NCBI GenBank assembly: GCA_008729055.1
Contig: SDUX01000004.1
Location: 3,722,172 to 3,786,171, forward strand
Length of the DNA: 64,000 nucleotides
Reading direction: 5' to 3'
Origin: Pyropia haitanensis
Lineage: Eukaryota; Rhodophyta; Bangiophyceae; Bangiales; Bangiaceae
The notes under the pieces were generated by a model that made no database searches, had not been told where the DNA came from, and was given only the letters and a program-made list of their open reading frames with translations. The position numbers and the translations under genes are program-made. This document shows positions 53,221 to 64,000 of the stretch, piece by piece (within the stretch, counting starts at the first letter, position 1; every line of letters begins with the position of its first letter).

Positions 53221-55040
53221 AGAGGGGCAGCGTGGACGTGGGGGGGTATGGGGGGGGGGCGGCTGGGTCGGAAACACCTGCCGGTGCGTACCGCGGGGGG
53301 TTGCGCGCTGTGGGTGGTCGACCGGGCACCATGGGTGCGGCCTCAGAGCGAGGGCGCCAGAGGGGGCCTTGTCGTCTGGGATGGGTGCTGTTGGGGATGG
53401 GGCTCCATAGCGGGGGCCTGTCGGTGGTCCGCGTATACGCTACGCGTTAGCCATCATTGCATGTGCCCTGCACGCACCCGGACGACTTGTACAGTACGGT
53501 CCAGACCTGTACACGGACTTCTCAATTTTTCTTCTTCTCTTGTCGTATTCGCCAGACGCAATGGTCTCAAATGCCGTGTAGTTGTCTTGAGCAGCCTGCA
53601 CCACTTGATGCAGTCGCACTGCAGCACGAGTCTTGGCGGGTACGGGCGTCGGTAGCCGCCGACATTGCTCCCCTCCGCCGCCTGCAAAGCGATGGCGCAC
53701 CGTACGCCTCATGCGTCGACCGTGTTTGTCCTTGTCAAAGCGATAAAAGGCGCGGCTCCGCTCATGGGCACGCCCCGCGCGGTGGCGGTGGATGGCGGCA
53801 CGCCAGACGCAGAGACGACGGCGGATGCGACTGCCGTCGTGACTTCATGCACCGTATCCACAGCTTCATAGGCATCACCTCGCAGCGCTCTCGGGTCGGC
53901 GGGGGGGGTGGAGGGATCGATACTCAGGGGGAGAGTCGCGGCGGCGGATGGACCGGGGCTTCCACTCCGCCCGTACTGGCCGGCCGGGCCGCCGCTGCGC
54001 TCCCGGGAGGTCTGTGCCAGCACCCCCCCGCCTCGGCCGTGTCGAGATTTTCTGTTCTACCGCACAAGAGCGTCTGCCTCTGGGTTTGAACGGATCTGTT
54101 CTACTTTCTTTGTTGTACTCATCGGGCCAAACAGTCTGGCTCCGTATCGAACCGTAGCGAACTCATGTATGTAGGGAGCGCGGGCCTGCCCCCGTGCGAC
54201 CGCCAAGCGCCGCGAGTGCCCGCTACGCCGCGCTCAGCACATTCGCGATCGCGGCAGCGACTACCGAGGGCCCCTCCCTGTGTAGCGGTTTTTTCCAGGG
54301 GTCCCGCCTCGCCGGTAGCCTCCGAGGGTGGGTGACTACTGCCCATCCCCACCCACCTGCCGCCATTCCGGGAGGGGTGGCAGGAAGGAGGGCGAGCGGA
54401 AGGGGCAGCGAGAATGAGAGGGGCAAGGCAAGGGGGTGCGGGGGAAAAGGGGGCGGAAGCTGAAGCCGCGGCGGCCGAGGAAGGGGATGTGCAGGGGGAC
54501 CAAGCACGCACAGCGACTGCCAAAGACGGATGGATTTGGCGTAGTTCTCACTGCCGAGAAGACACCGTCCCTCGATTTCAAACACTGGAGCCCAACAGAA
54601 GATGCAAAGATGGCCTCTGATCTGCCGCACGAGGCAAGAGAAGTCTAGAAGGAGGCCCCTTCCGATAAGGACCGCTCCGCCAACGGCGCTTCGTCCGGTG
54701 CCGTGACGTTGCGGCTCGCCGCTCGCCTCCCGCGAGGTACAGTACGCGTGGGGATCGGGATCCAACCGGGCGACAGCCACAGATCGCCAAAATCCCAAAC
54801 GGTTGCGCCGCGGACAGCTCTGTAGAAACGTGGCGGTGGCCCCACGTGTGACGGCGCCTCGCGTCGGCCGTGGCGTGGCGAGCGGCCCCGCCACGCGTCT
54901 GGCGCGCGCACCGCACGACGCGTCCCCGATCTGGATGTATACCGAGACGGCGCGCGTCGCCGCGCGCCCGCCGCCTGGTCACCGCGGCGGCACCGTCGGC
55001 GCGCCGCGCCGCCGGGGCGTGTGTCCCCCTCTTTACCCGC
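53221..55040. other. Spacer before the O-fucosyltransferase-like gene
   Basis: Mixed composition, less GC-rich between 53440 and 54200. A frame of about 105 codons on the minus strand (53709-54023) has no recognisable motif and I leave it uncalled. A C/T-rich patch (55021-55040) directly precedes the next ATG. Confidence 0.45.
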
Positions 55041-55082
55041 ATGGCTGCCGCCGTCTGCGCCAGTTGTGGTGGCCGTGGCGGC

Positions 55083-55133
<51 letters not shown>

Positions 55134-55408
55134 TGCGGCGGCGGTTGCGGCGGCGGTTGCGGCGGCGGCGGCGGCCATGGTGCCGTCGGTGGCGGCGGTT
55201 GGGGCGGCAGCGGCAACAGCGGCGGTAGCGGTAGCGGCGGCGGCGGCCACCGCCGCCGCCGGCCACGGCGGCTAACCGCCTTTGCCGCGGTGGCGACCGC
55301 CGCGGCGGCGACGGGCGTGGCGCTCCTCGCCGCCGCCTCGAGCCGCCTCCCGCGGCCGCGGTGGGTGGCCGCCGCCGCCGCCGACGGCAGTGACGACGAC
55401 GGCAACGG

Positions 55409-55440
<32 letters not shown>

Positions 55441-55978
55441 GCGGCGGCAGCCTGGAGGACCACCTCGTCCGCTCGTGCGCGGCGGGCCACTGCGCGCGGC
55501 GGGCGTGTGCGGGGCGGGGCTGGGCGCCCGTCGCGTTCAACGACACGGCCGGGCTGCTGGGCCGGCTGCTGGGCGGGCTCGGCGGCCGCGGCGGGGGGGG
55601 GGGGGGGGGGGCAGGGGGGGACGCCCCCCACCGGTGCGGGGGGGGTGGCGGCGCGCGTCGCGGCGCGCGTCGCGGGCGTCGCGACCGCCGCGGCCGCCGC
55701 GGCCGCGGCGGCGGCTGGCGGCGACGGCGCGGCGCGGCCGCCCGCCCCCCGCCGCCGCTACCTGGTGCTGACGCACCTGGGGGGCGGCTGGAACAACCAG
55801 CTGATCGCGGTGAAGAACGCGCTGCTGCTCGGCGCCGTCACGGGGCGGTCCGTCATTGTCGACGGGGGGGCCCTGGGCGCCGCGTACGACCTGCCGGCGC
55901 TGTTTCCCGGAGAGGGGGGGGGGGCGGGGGGGGCGTCCGCGCCGGGGGAGGCGCCGCCCACCACCGCCGCCGCCGCAC

Positions 55979-56021
<43 letters not shown>

Positions 56022-57371
56022 AATGCCGCCGTCAACACCGCCGCTGCCGCGCCTCGAAGACAATGCGGCGGTGGTGGCGGCGCTGACGGCGGTCACCCGT
56101 GCCGTCGGCGGCAACGCCCGCAGCGGCCCCGACCACACGTGGCACTGGCCGGCGGGCGGCGGCGGCGGCGGCGGCGCCCCCCCCTGCGTCGCCGCCGCGG
56201 CGGCCGACGAGTACCTGGCGCTCCCGCAGGTGGCGCTCTACTATGCGTGTCCGCCCCCCGCCGCTGAGGCCCCGTTTTACGCCCGCCTCGTGCCCGCCCC
56301 GTGGCTGTCGGCCGCCGCGTCCACGGCCGCCGCGGCCGCGGCGGCTGCCGTGCCGGGCGGCGGTGGCGGCGGCGGCGGCGGCGGCGACGGCGGCGGCGGC
56401 GGCGGACACGGCGGCGGACGCGGCGGCGGACGCGGCGGCGGCGGCGCCCTCCGCGCCGGCGCCTACACCGCCGCGCACTTGCGGTCACTCGAGGGCTCCT
56501 GCGCCCGCCGCGCGGCGATGCACGCGTCGGACGCCGCCGCCGCCGCGGCGCGGCGGATGTGCACCCTCGACCCCGCCACCGTCGCGGCCGCCGTCGCCGC
56601 GTCGGTCCGCGACGGCACCGCCGCGGCGGGCCTCGCCGCCGCCGCCGCCGCGGCGGCGGCCGCCGCCGCCGCGGCGCGGGCGGCGGTGGCCATGGCGGCC
56701 GCGACGGGGAGCGACGTGCCGCCCCCCCCTCTGACCCCCCCCCGCCTCCCCCCGCCGTGTTTGTCGCGTGGGACGGCCAGGACGGTGACCAGCGGCACGT
56801 GCGGGAGCTGCTCGCCCACCCGTCGAGCGTCCCGCTGACCGCCGCGGTGGCGGCCGCGGCGGGCGTGGCGCCCGCCGACCAGCCGCGGGTGGAGGAGCTG
56901 CTCGCGCTGCGCGCGGGGCTGTTTGTGGGCAACCCGGCGAGCAGCTTGACGGGCAACGTGGTGCGGCGGCGGGCGGTCGCGGCCGCGACGGGGGGGGCGG
57001 GGGGGGGGGGGGGAGCGTCTGGGGGTGGCCACGGCGGGGGACGCTGCCGGGGGGGGGGGTCGGCGACTGTGTCATTGAGCGGTACGGATGGAGCCTGGGG
57101 GGGAAGGGGGGGGGCGGTCGTTGTGTGTGCTGGGCAGGATCGCGGCGGAATGGGTGTGGGGGTGGGGGGGGGAGGAGGGGGGTTGGAGCTGTGGTGTGGC
57201 GATGAGGACCGTGAGCGGCGGGGGCGGCGTGGACGGGCTGAGACGGCTAGTGTCGACAACGACCGTGACGGCCGCCTGCCGGCCGCCACCGCCGCCGCGG
57301 CCGCCGTCACGGCGGCGCCACTTCCCGCCCGTCCTCCCGCCCCCGGCGACGGTGCACGCACCACCTACTGA
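55041..57371 (+). CDS. O-fucosyltransferase-like type II membrane protein, frame broken at homopolymers
   Basis: Start ATG 55041 (MAAAVCASCGG), a Gly-rich cytoplasmic stretch, basic HRRRRPRR and a single hydrophobic helix (about residues 80-98), giving the type II topology of Golgi glycosyltransferases. A second frame carries RRRYLVLTHLGGGWNNQL, corresponding to the GG-x-N-N/Q donor-site motif, then DNAAVVAALTAV and the HLRSLEGSC block. A third frame carries FVAWDGQDGDQRHV and ALRAGLFVGNPASSLTGN, resembling the F(L/V)GN..SS(F/L) element near the C-terminus of GDP-fucose O-fucosyltransferases. Shifts are needed near G19 (55593-55611) and at C8 (56722-56729). The 3' end beyond about 57000 runs into poly-G and is uncertain; it may end nearer 57080. 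The acceptor protein is unknown. Confidence 0.75.
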
Positions 57372-58261
57372 CGCGCCTCCATTCCACTGATGCTCTTGCC
57401 GTGTCTTTGGAATGTTCACACCGGCCGTGCTCTGGAACCTCCCCCCCCCCCCCCCTCCCCCCCTCCCCCCCTCCCCCCTCCCCCTCTCTCTTACTGCCTC
57501 CCGCGGCCGTCCGTTCAGGTACTTTTGCCGTGCTCCGTTCGCGCCCAATAGCACAGCGTACGTGTGCTAACAACGAGGCGACAGCGGCGAGGGGGGGGGG
57601 GGGGTGGCGTGACGGGGGGTGGCTGGGCTCGGGCGGGGACGCGCCGGTCGGCACGTGCCGCGGCGGACTCGGCCGCAGCGGGGGCGGTGGCGGCGTCCTC
57701 TGGCTGCCGCCGCGGCGGCCGTGGCGGCCGCCGCCCCAGGGGAGGAAGACCCGACGCGCCCCGTCGGGCGGGAGCGTGCGGGGTGCGCCCCCCCCCCCCC
57801 TCCCCGCCGCGTGCCACGATGGCGAGCGGCCGCGGGCGGCGGGCGGCGCGCACCGCCCGCCCTCCCCCCCCCCCCCCCCCCCTCGGTGGTGCGCCACCGC
57901 CGGCGTCGCCGCCGCGGCCCGCCGCCCACCCCGCGGGCAGCCGCGGTGGCGACCCCGCCGGGGGGGAGCGCCTGCCCGCCCCGCCGTGCCGCCCGCGACG
58001 CCGCCACGCGCCCGCCGCCGGCCCGCGACTGCCGCGACGGCGCCGCCGCCGCCGCCGCCGTCGCGGCCGTCACGAGGCGCGTCTGCCGGGGGGGGGTGCC
58101 GCCGCCGCGCGCTGCCGCCGCTGCCGCCAGCCGGGGGTGGCGCGGCGCCACGGCGCGGGGGTGCCGGCCAGCCGCGCACCCGAGCCCCCGTTTTTTTTTG
58201 TTGTTGTTTTTTTTATTGTTTTTTTTTGGGTTGCCGCGCGGACGCGGCTGCGGCCGCGGCG

Positions 58262-58296
<35 letters not shown>

Positions 58297-58954
58297 GTGG
58301 GCCGCTCGCAGCCGCCGCCCGCACGCGCGCGCGGGAGCGGCGGGCGGTGGTGGCCCTGCCCGCGGCGGGGCCCCCTCGTCACGCCGCGCCGCCGTCCCCC
58401 CCCCCCCTGCGCCGCCCGGCCACGGCGCGGGCGGCGACGGTGCCGCCGCGCGCCGCGGACGGGCGCGGCGGGCACGGGCGTGGCAGGCGTGGCGGGTGCG
58501 GCGGGGACGTCCCCCGCCGTCGCCCGGCCTGCCGCTGTCTCGCTGACCCCCCCCCTCAAGTCTCTTGTCCCGCTGCCGCCTCCCCCGGCTCTGCGTTCCC
58601 CGCCGCTGGGTAGGATAGCTACCCCCGCCCCTCTTGTCGCAGCCTGCTTGCCGCGCGTGCCGCCGCGCTCAAGCCGCGGCCGTTACCTCTCTCACCCGCG
58701 GGGGTCCGCCGGGGTCCGCGGGGGTCCGCGGCCGCCTTGACCTGCAGCCAACAGACAAAGTTCCGGGTCTGGTTCAAAGCCGCGCTTTCAGCGAAAACGT
58801 GGCTACAAACGTGGCGCCTGGATCCACGCGGGTGCGCCGAGCCCCCGCTGCAAGGGCCAGCCGCGGCTCCCGCTACAGCACGACCGGCACCGCCGGCCGC
58901 ACCAGCGTCCGCGCCCCCCCCCCCCCCCCCCCCCCCACCGTGTCCGCCCCCACG
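57372..58954. other. Low-complexity spacer before the WD-repeat gene
   Basis: Pyrimidine-rich block (57430-57490), poly-G and poly-C runs, a T-rich tract (58190-58228) next to a GCC repeat (58253-58298), then mixed GC-rich sequence. A direct GGGGTCCGC triplication lies near 58700-58728. No gene recognised. Confidence 0.5.
58190..58228. repeat. Isolated T-rich tract
   Basis: T runs of about 9, 8 and 9 bases separated by GTTGTTG and ATTG in more than 75% GC surroundings. On the minus strand it looks like a degenerate A-tail. Confidence 0.7.
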
Positions 58955-59365
58955 ATGCCCCCCCCCTGTACCGCGCCCCCCCCGCCCCCCACGAGTGGAA
59001 GCTCACCCACGTGGAGGTCGGGCAGCTCATCCGGTCTGGCGCGGCGGGCCTCGCTCACGAGCGCGCCGCCGACCGCCTCGGCGGCGTGCCGTGGGCGTGC
59101 GTCGCGACGCCCGTCGCGGCGGCGGCCGCGTCGGCCGCCGCCGCCGCCGCGCCGCCACCGACCGTGCCGTCGTTGGCGCCGCCGGCGGTCGCGGCGGCGG
59201 CGCCGTCGGCCGCCGGCCACAGCAGCCCGTCGCCGCCGGCGGGCGCGCCGCCGCGGCCGCCGCCGCGGCCGCGGCCGCGGCCGCCGACGCGGATCGCGGT
59301 GAGCGGCTCGTCGACGCTGTCCGAGCTGTTTGTGTTGGAGCCGGCCGCCGCGCCGGTGCGGCCGA

Positions 59366-59396
<31 letters not shown>

Positions 59397-59510
59397 CAAT
59401 GGCCACGGCCGGCGCGCCGGGGGGGCGGCGGCCGCGGATCCCGCCTCGTCGGGCTCCCCCGACGGTGGTGAGGGTGGTGCGGGTGGTGGCGGTGGCGGCG
59501 GCGGCGGAGG

Positions 59511-59549
<39 letters not shown>

Positions 59550-61044
59550 GGCGGCCGTCGCAGACGGCGCCCCTTCCATGAAGCGGCTGGGCCGGCTGTT
59601 GCTCGTGGCCGTCGCGCCCGATGAGCGCGTGTCGGTGCCCGTCGTGACCGCCGTCGCCGCGGCGGCGGCTGACGCGCCGACGGCGCTCGTCGGCCTCGCG
59701 TCGGGCGCGGTCGCGCACGTAGAGGTGCGGACGGCGCACCTCGGGTCGATGGCCTTTTCGGGGCGGCCGACGCGTGACGAGGCGCGCCAGCTGTCGGCCG
59801 CCGCGCTGCTGGGGCTGTACGCCGTCCCGCCGCCGGGCGTCGTCGCCGCCGCCGCCGCCCTCGCCGTCGCCGCCGCGACAACAGCCGCCGCGACGGGGTC
59901 TGCCGCCGCCGACGGCCATGGGGCCGGCGGGGCTGGGCCGGTGCCGCTGGCGGCGGGCACCTTGGACGGGGGCGGCGACGGCGACGCGGTGACGGCGGTT
60001 GCCGGCCTCGGCGGCGGCGCGTTTGCGTCGGGCCACCGGTCCGGGGCGGTGCGGCTGTGGTCGGCGGCGTATGTGGCGGCGGCGCCCGCGGGGGCGGCGG
60101 GGGTGTGGCACCGGGTGCACCCGGCGGTGACGACCGACGGCGTCGCGGGGCGGGTGTACCAGTCGAGCCCCGTGCGGACCGCCGCGGCGCTGTCGTCGGC
60201 GGTCACGGTCATGGCGGCGGGGGCGTGGCCGGGCGAGGCCGGCACGACCGCCACCCTCCTCGCCGCGGGCACCGAGGACGGCACGCTGGTTGTGCTGCAC
60301 CCAGACCGGCCAGACGTGCCGCCGTTGCTGCTGCACGGCAGTGACTGCGGGCAGGTGTCGGCGGTGGCGTTTTGTGGCGACGCGTCGGGGGTGCCGACGG
60401 GGGCGGTGACGCTCGCAAGCGGTGGGGAGGACGACATGGTGCACGTCCACGTGGTGCCCGCCGCGCGGCTGCTGCCGCCGCCACTGGGGGCGCCGCCGCC
60501 GGTACCGCCGCCGCCCGTGCCAGGCCGCCGCCGGCAGCCGAGGCGCGTCTCCCTGGCCGGCCACGCCGGCTTTGTGACGGGCCTCGCCTGGTACGCGCCC
60601 GCCTCGGCGCTGCTGTCAACGGGCCTGGACGGGGCGCTCCTGGCTTGGCACCGTGCGCCGTCAGCAGGCGGCGCGCCCGCCGAGTGGGTGGCGACCCCGA
60701 CGGTGCTGCCGCTGCCCTCCCTGGGGCCCCTCCTGTCCGTGGCGGTCGTTGCCCGCGTGGCGGAGGAGGGCGGCGGCACCGCCGCGCCCGCCGCCGCCGC
60801 TGGCAGTGGGCCTGGTGTCCCGCCACCGGCGCTGGCCGCGTCGCCGCTGTCGTCGTCGCCCGCGCTGCCCGACGCGCCGCCCCCCTCGCCGGCAGAGCTG
60901 TACGTGGGCGCTTTGGTGGATGACGTCGGCCGCGTCAACCTCCACCGGTTTGCTGTGGAAGCGGCTTTTCGGCCAGCCCAGCCTCTGGGCCCCTCGCAGG
61001 ACGTGCTGATGGTGCCGGTCGGAGAGGTGCTACCCCCGGAGTGA
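58955..61044 (+). CDS. WD-repeat (beta-propeller) protein
   Basis: About 690 residues. The ATG at 58955 (MPPP) reaches the main frame only if one base is lost or gained in the adjacent C runs (58958-58990). The frame then opens with HEWKLTHVEVGQLIRSGAAG. WD-type blades are recognisable at ASGHRSGAVRLWSA, AAGTEDGTLVVLHPD, LASGGEDDMVHVHVV and AGHAGFVTGLAWYAP followed by STGLDGALLAWH. Other blades are degenerate, and Gly- and Ala-rich inserts separate them. The last conserved element is LYVGALVDDVGRVNLHRF. WD proteins act as scaffolds; the partner and compartment cannot be told from the sequence, and I do not match it to a named family. Confidence 0.75.
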
Positions 61045-62694
61045 CCGCCTGGGTGAGGGGGGACCGCGACCAGCGCGGTGGCCTGCGGGGGAGGGAGGGC
61101 GCTGTTGGTGCCCCTGCAGTTTCTCTGGCATGTCTACTATGGGCGCATTCCCTCCCGCGCGAGATGGGTGCATCGCGGATGCGCTCTCCGTCGCCGTGAC
61201 CGCTGGACATGAGGGGTGTTCTGCGTGTGGCGCCCTTGCCGACCGCGACAGGGAGGCAAGTCAACGACAGCACCGACGGCCAGTCTCGCTGTGACGGCTA
61301 TGCCGACGCCGACCACGTTTGACTTCTCTATCCACAAGGTGGTGGACGCCGCCTGCCAGGCCAAGACCACCAAGGAGGTGTATCGAGACAAACCACGTCG
61401 GCCGCGCCAGCAAGACGGGTGGCGTTGGGGACGCGGACGTGCGCCCCGTCGTGCCCGACGCCGGCGCCGTCGCCGACACCGTGCCTGATAGGCGGACTCG
61501 TCTCTGCGCGTAGTGCACGTGAGGCCCGGGCGGCGGCCGCCTCCCTAGCTGGTCCGCATGCCCATTGGCGGGGTCGGGAGCCGCTGCGTCATGGGGCTGT
61601 TGTGCCGTCGGCGACCCCGCTGGGAGGCCGCCGGCAGGTATCCGCGGCAGGTGTTGTACCGTACCACACCCGCCTCCGCGCAGTCGCTGTGTGCGTGTGG
61701 GCTGTGCCGCTACTAGGGGCGCAGCCGTTCCTGGCCGGTGCGGTGCGGCCTACTCGCTGTGCGCTCTCGCCACACCCGGCGGGAGTCGATCGGCGAGTGC
61801 TGGAGCACCCTGCACGTGTCCGCTCTGCTTTTGTCAATTGTCCCTACGTCCTGGTCAGCGTGGGGGCGGAGCGGAGGGGGTCAGTGCTGGACTGCGGACA
61901 CGATAGCTAATGGAGCAAGAAAAAAAACGTGCGAGGTGGGGAGCTTGCAGGGCCGCGGGCGCGTCACTGAGCAGAGGTGGGTGAGACGTGTCCTCGTCGG
62001 TGCGCCCTCCCACCTGGGCTGACTAGACCGCACCTGGCGGGGGCGACGAGCGGGATGTTCGAACAGGTGGCCTCGATGCGGCAGCGCACAAGGAGATGTC
62101 GGGTGGGACTCGGCGGTGGGGCCCGGCCTGGAAGCGGGGATCTCGTTTTTGACAGGTGGTGGCGCAGCTTTGGTCTGGATTTTGACGCTGCGTACGTGTC
62201 TGCCAAGAGTAGGTGCCGGACAAAAGTATTGAACGTAACAGCGCGAGCGCCCCCGCCCCCCCCCTGTCACTTGTCCGGCTGGTCCCCACGTGCCAGACTC
62301 CGTGGCAACGCGCGACCGACGCCACTGCCGCGGCTCACAACCTGTTCATCGTCGCGTCAAGTCCGCTCCCCGTGCCGCCCGCGGTAGCGACCGGCTCTCG
62401 CACATGTGTGCTGGCAAGCACATCGCGCTGTCCTCCGCTCTGGCCCGATGAGCGGCTCCACGCCTTGGCGCCCGTGGTTGCTGTTGTTCGGCGGCGGCGT
62501 AGCTACATAAACGAGCAGGTGTGCGCGAACCTTCGCCCGCCTGCCCGTCCCCGTCGCCGGCGCCTAGCCACCGGTGCAACGGTTGGCACTTGCGTCGCTC
62601 CCTCGCCAGACGTCTGCTCGCCCACCCCTGCCGCGGCCGCCCGGCTTGCCCCCCCCCCTCCGCGCCTCTTGGGTTCCTCGTCGCCACCGTTCTC
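61045..62694. other. Spacer before P450-B
   Basis: Mixed composition. A short open stretch around 61300-61380 (MPTPTTFDFSIHKVVDAACQ) reads like protein but has no supporting motif or family. A9 run at 61919-61927. The region from 62330 on is the P450-B promoter and leader. No gene is supported. Confidence 0.45.
62504..62511 (+). promoter_or_regulatory. TATA-like element of P450-B
   Basis: TACATAAA on the plus strand, about 185 bases upstream of the P450-B ATG; a weaker match than the one at P450-A. Confidence 0.35.
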
Positions 62695-64000
62695 ATGGCC
62701 CGCACGCCGCTCCCGCCGTGGCCCGTCACGGCGATCGCCGTCGCGGCCGCCGCGGCGGCGGCGGCGGTGGTGACCCCCGCTCTGGTCGGCGGCGGCTGGC
62801 GCACCGCGGTGGTGGCGGCGGCCGCCGCCGCGGCCTTGACCAGGCTGGCATGGCCGCGCTTTGCGACCGACACCCTCCGCCTCCACGGCACGTCCTTCCC
62901 GGCACCCGCGAGCCCGGGGGACTGGCCGCTCCTGGGGCGGTTTGCGGAGCTCGCCGCCGCCGTGTCGAGCCGCCGCATGTGCTACCTGTTTGCCGACTGG
63001 CGCGCCGCGGCGGGCGCGCCCAACTGGCAGGTTTGGATGGCGGGGGCGCGAACGGTCTTTATCACGCACCCGGCCGACGTGCGGCACGTGCTGGCGCGGG
63101 TCAACCCGCCGCGGGACCGGCAGGTGCTCGCGGCGCTGGGCCTGTTCGTCAGTCCAGACATGCTCCTCTTGACGTCGGGCGACGTGCACGTGCGCGCGCG
63201 GCGGCTGCTGGTACCGCCGCTCAACGCCGAGGCGGCGCTAGCGCTGGCCGTGCGGGTGGTGGTGGCCGAGGCCGCGGGGCCGGGCGGGCGCCTGGCCAAG
63301 GCGCTGGCCGCCACGGCCGCCACGGCGGCGGGCGACACGGTGCGCGGCGGCACCGACGCCGCCGCTGCCGGCGCGTCGTTGAACATGAGCCGGCTGCTCG
63401 AGCGGATGACGCTGTCGGTCATCCACGAGGTGATGGTGTCCCGGCCGTTGCCGTCGGACGAGGTGCTCGACCGGCTCAACTCCATCTTTCCGCTGTCCAT
63501 GCCCGTCGGCATAGTGCCGCCGCCCAAGAAGCTCTGGGCCCCGCGCGCCGTCGGCCGCATCCAGGCTGTGGGCGACTACTTTGTCGCTATGTACAAACGC
63601 GACGCGGCGGCACGGCGGGCGGCCTACGCGGACGGTTCGTGGAAGCCGGTGCCGCCCAAGGACCTTCTCGACGTGCTGCTGGCGGATGTGGACCAGCCAA
63701 AGGGGGCCTACCGGGGGGACCACGTGCGCCTCGCTGCCGACTATATGATCCTTCTCGCAGCTGGCTATGACACCACCGTACGTGATCAGGGAGGTGTTGC
63801 TGCGTTCGCTCTTTTTTTGTCTAACAGCTATCCTTGTGACCATTCATTGCCTTTGCTGCAGCGACTTGGCGTTCCCGTGTAACTCACTGGGATGTCTGTT
63901 CATCTCTTGCGGCACATGATTTTGGACTGTCTGTGACTCTCCCGCCACATGCCTCGTCTGTTCTGTACTGCAGGCACACTCCCTCGAGTGGGGCATCCTC
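62695..64000 (+). CDS. Cytochrome P450 (copy B), partial, cut by the window end
   Basis: Start ATG 62695 (MARTPLPPWP). Exon 1 is 62695-63777 (361 codons); exon 2 starts at 63974 and runs off the window after nine codons (AHSLEWGIL). N-terminal anchor of Ala/Val-rich helices, conserved FATDTLRLHGTSFP and DWPLLGRF, and the I-helix AAGYDTT. The K-helix ExxR and haem-binding cysteine lie outside the window. It can be aligned with P450-A nearly end to end with few gaps and has the same intron position, so the two are recent duplicates. Copy B has no homopolymer break. It is divergent from copy A, about 11 kb away. Confidence 0.93.
63778..63973 (+). other. Intron of P450-B (196 bases)
   Basis: Donor GTACGTGATC after GAC ACC ACC; acceptor TGTACTGCAG before GCA CAC TCC. 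Same phase and same codon boundary as in P450-A. Confidence 0.93.

Noticed and set aside
59055..60938. Long minus-strand Pro/Thr/Ala-rich frame
   Set aside because: Antisense to the WD-repeat gene; no conserved pattern.
61300..61400. Protein-like stretch MPTPTTFDFSIHKVVDAACQ
   Set aside because: Too short, ends quickly in Arg-rich low complexity, no recognisable family or splice support.
1..64000. tRNA, rRNA, CRISPR or phage/prokaryotic features
   Set aside because: I saw no tRNA B-box-like GGTTCGAAT with matching arms, no rRNA, and no direct-repeat/spacer arrays; the gene content is eukaryotic nuclear.

Overview
The window is nuclear DNA of a eukaryote with extreme GC content. Genes are mostly intronless, and the few introns seen are short GT-AG introns of about 0.2-0.45 kb. 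Long CCG/GGC tracts and poly-G/poly-C runs are everywhere, inside genes as well as between them. The gene set (eukaryotic topoisomerase II, ribosomal protein S14, Trm10, mitochondrial citrate synthase, DDX42-like helicase, FTR1, CNNM-type transporter, O-fucosyltransferase-like protein, microsomal P450s) fits a unicellular or simple multicellular alga. A bangiophyte red alga of the Porphyra/Pyropia kind is my best guess from GC content and intron scarcity, but nothing here proves it.

Layout, left to right. Topoisomerase II lies on the minus strand (1310 to about 6840). A small four-helix membrane protein follows on the minus strand (8432-8935). A very large plus-strand ORF (10023-19448) encodes a chimeric protein with SUMO-interaction-like motifs, a CCCH finger, a U1-like C2H2 finger, two tandem retroviral-integrase-type HHCC zinc modules and a long Arg-Asp/Arg-Glu region. 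A secreted S1 serine protease (19566-20770, minus) follows. About 4 kb without a recognisable gene leads to a DDX42-like DEAD-box helicase (24768-27918, minus). Ribosomal protein S14 (29967-31114, plus, two introns) and a CNNM/CorC-like transporter (32163-34574, plus) come next. An MFS-like protein (35359-38184), an FTR1 iron permease (39454-41187), citrate synthase (43024-44445) and a DUF1772-like protein (45498-46001) are all on the minus strand. Trm10 (46676-48860, plus) is divergent from the DUF1772-like gene. A P450 (49464-51400, minus) comes before an orphan ChaN/DUF399 C-terminal exon (52675-53220, plus). An O-fucosyltransferase-like gene (55041 to about 57371), a WD-repeat gene (58955-61044) and a second P450 (62695 to beyond the window end) are on the plus strand. 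The two P450 genes are close paralogues in opposite orientation with an intron at the same codon boundary.

The genes do not form a pathway; they look like an ordinary nuclear neighbourhood of housekeeping and membrane-transport genes. Two features recur. First, recognisable gene starts usually follow a pyrimidine-rich leader on the coding strand. Second, six conserved genes (topoisomerase II, protease, helicase, Trm10, O-fucosyltransferase-like, WD-repeat) change reading frame at or near homopolymer G/C runs, which suggests indels in the assembly or truly unstable tracts. The most novel-looking object is the giant chimeric zinc-finger/HHCC protein.
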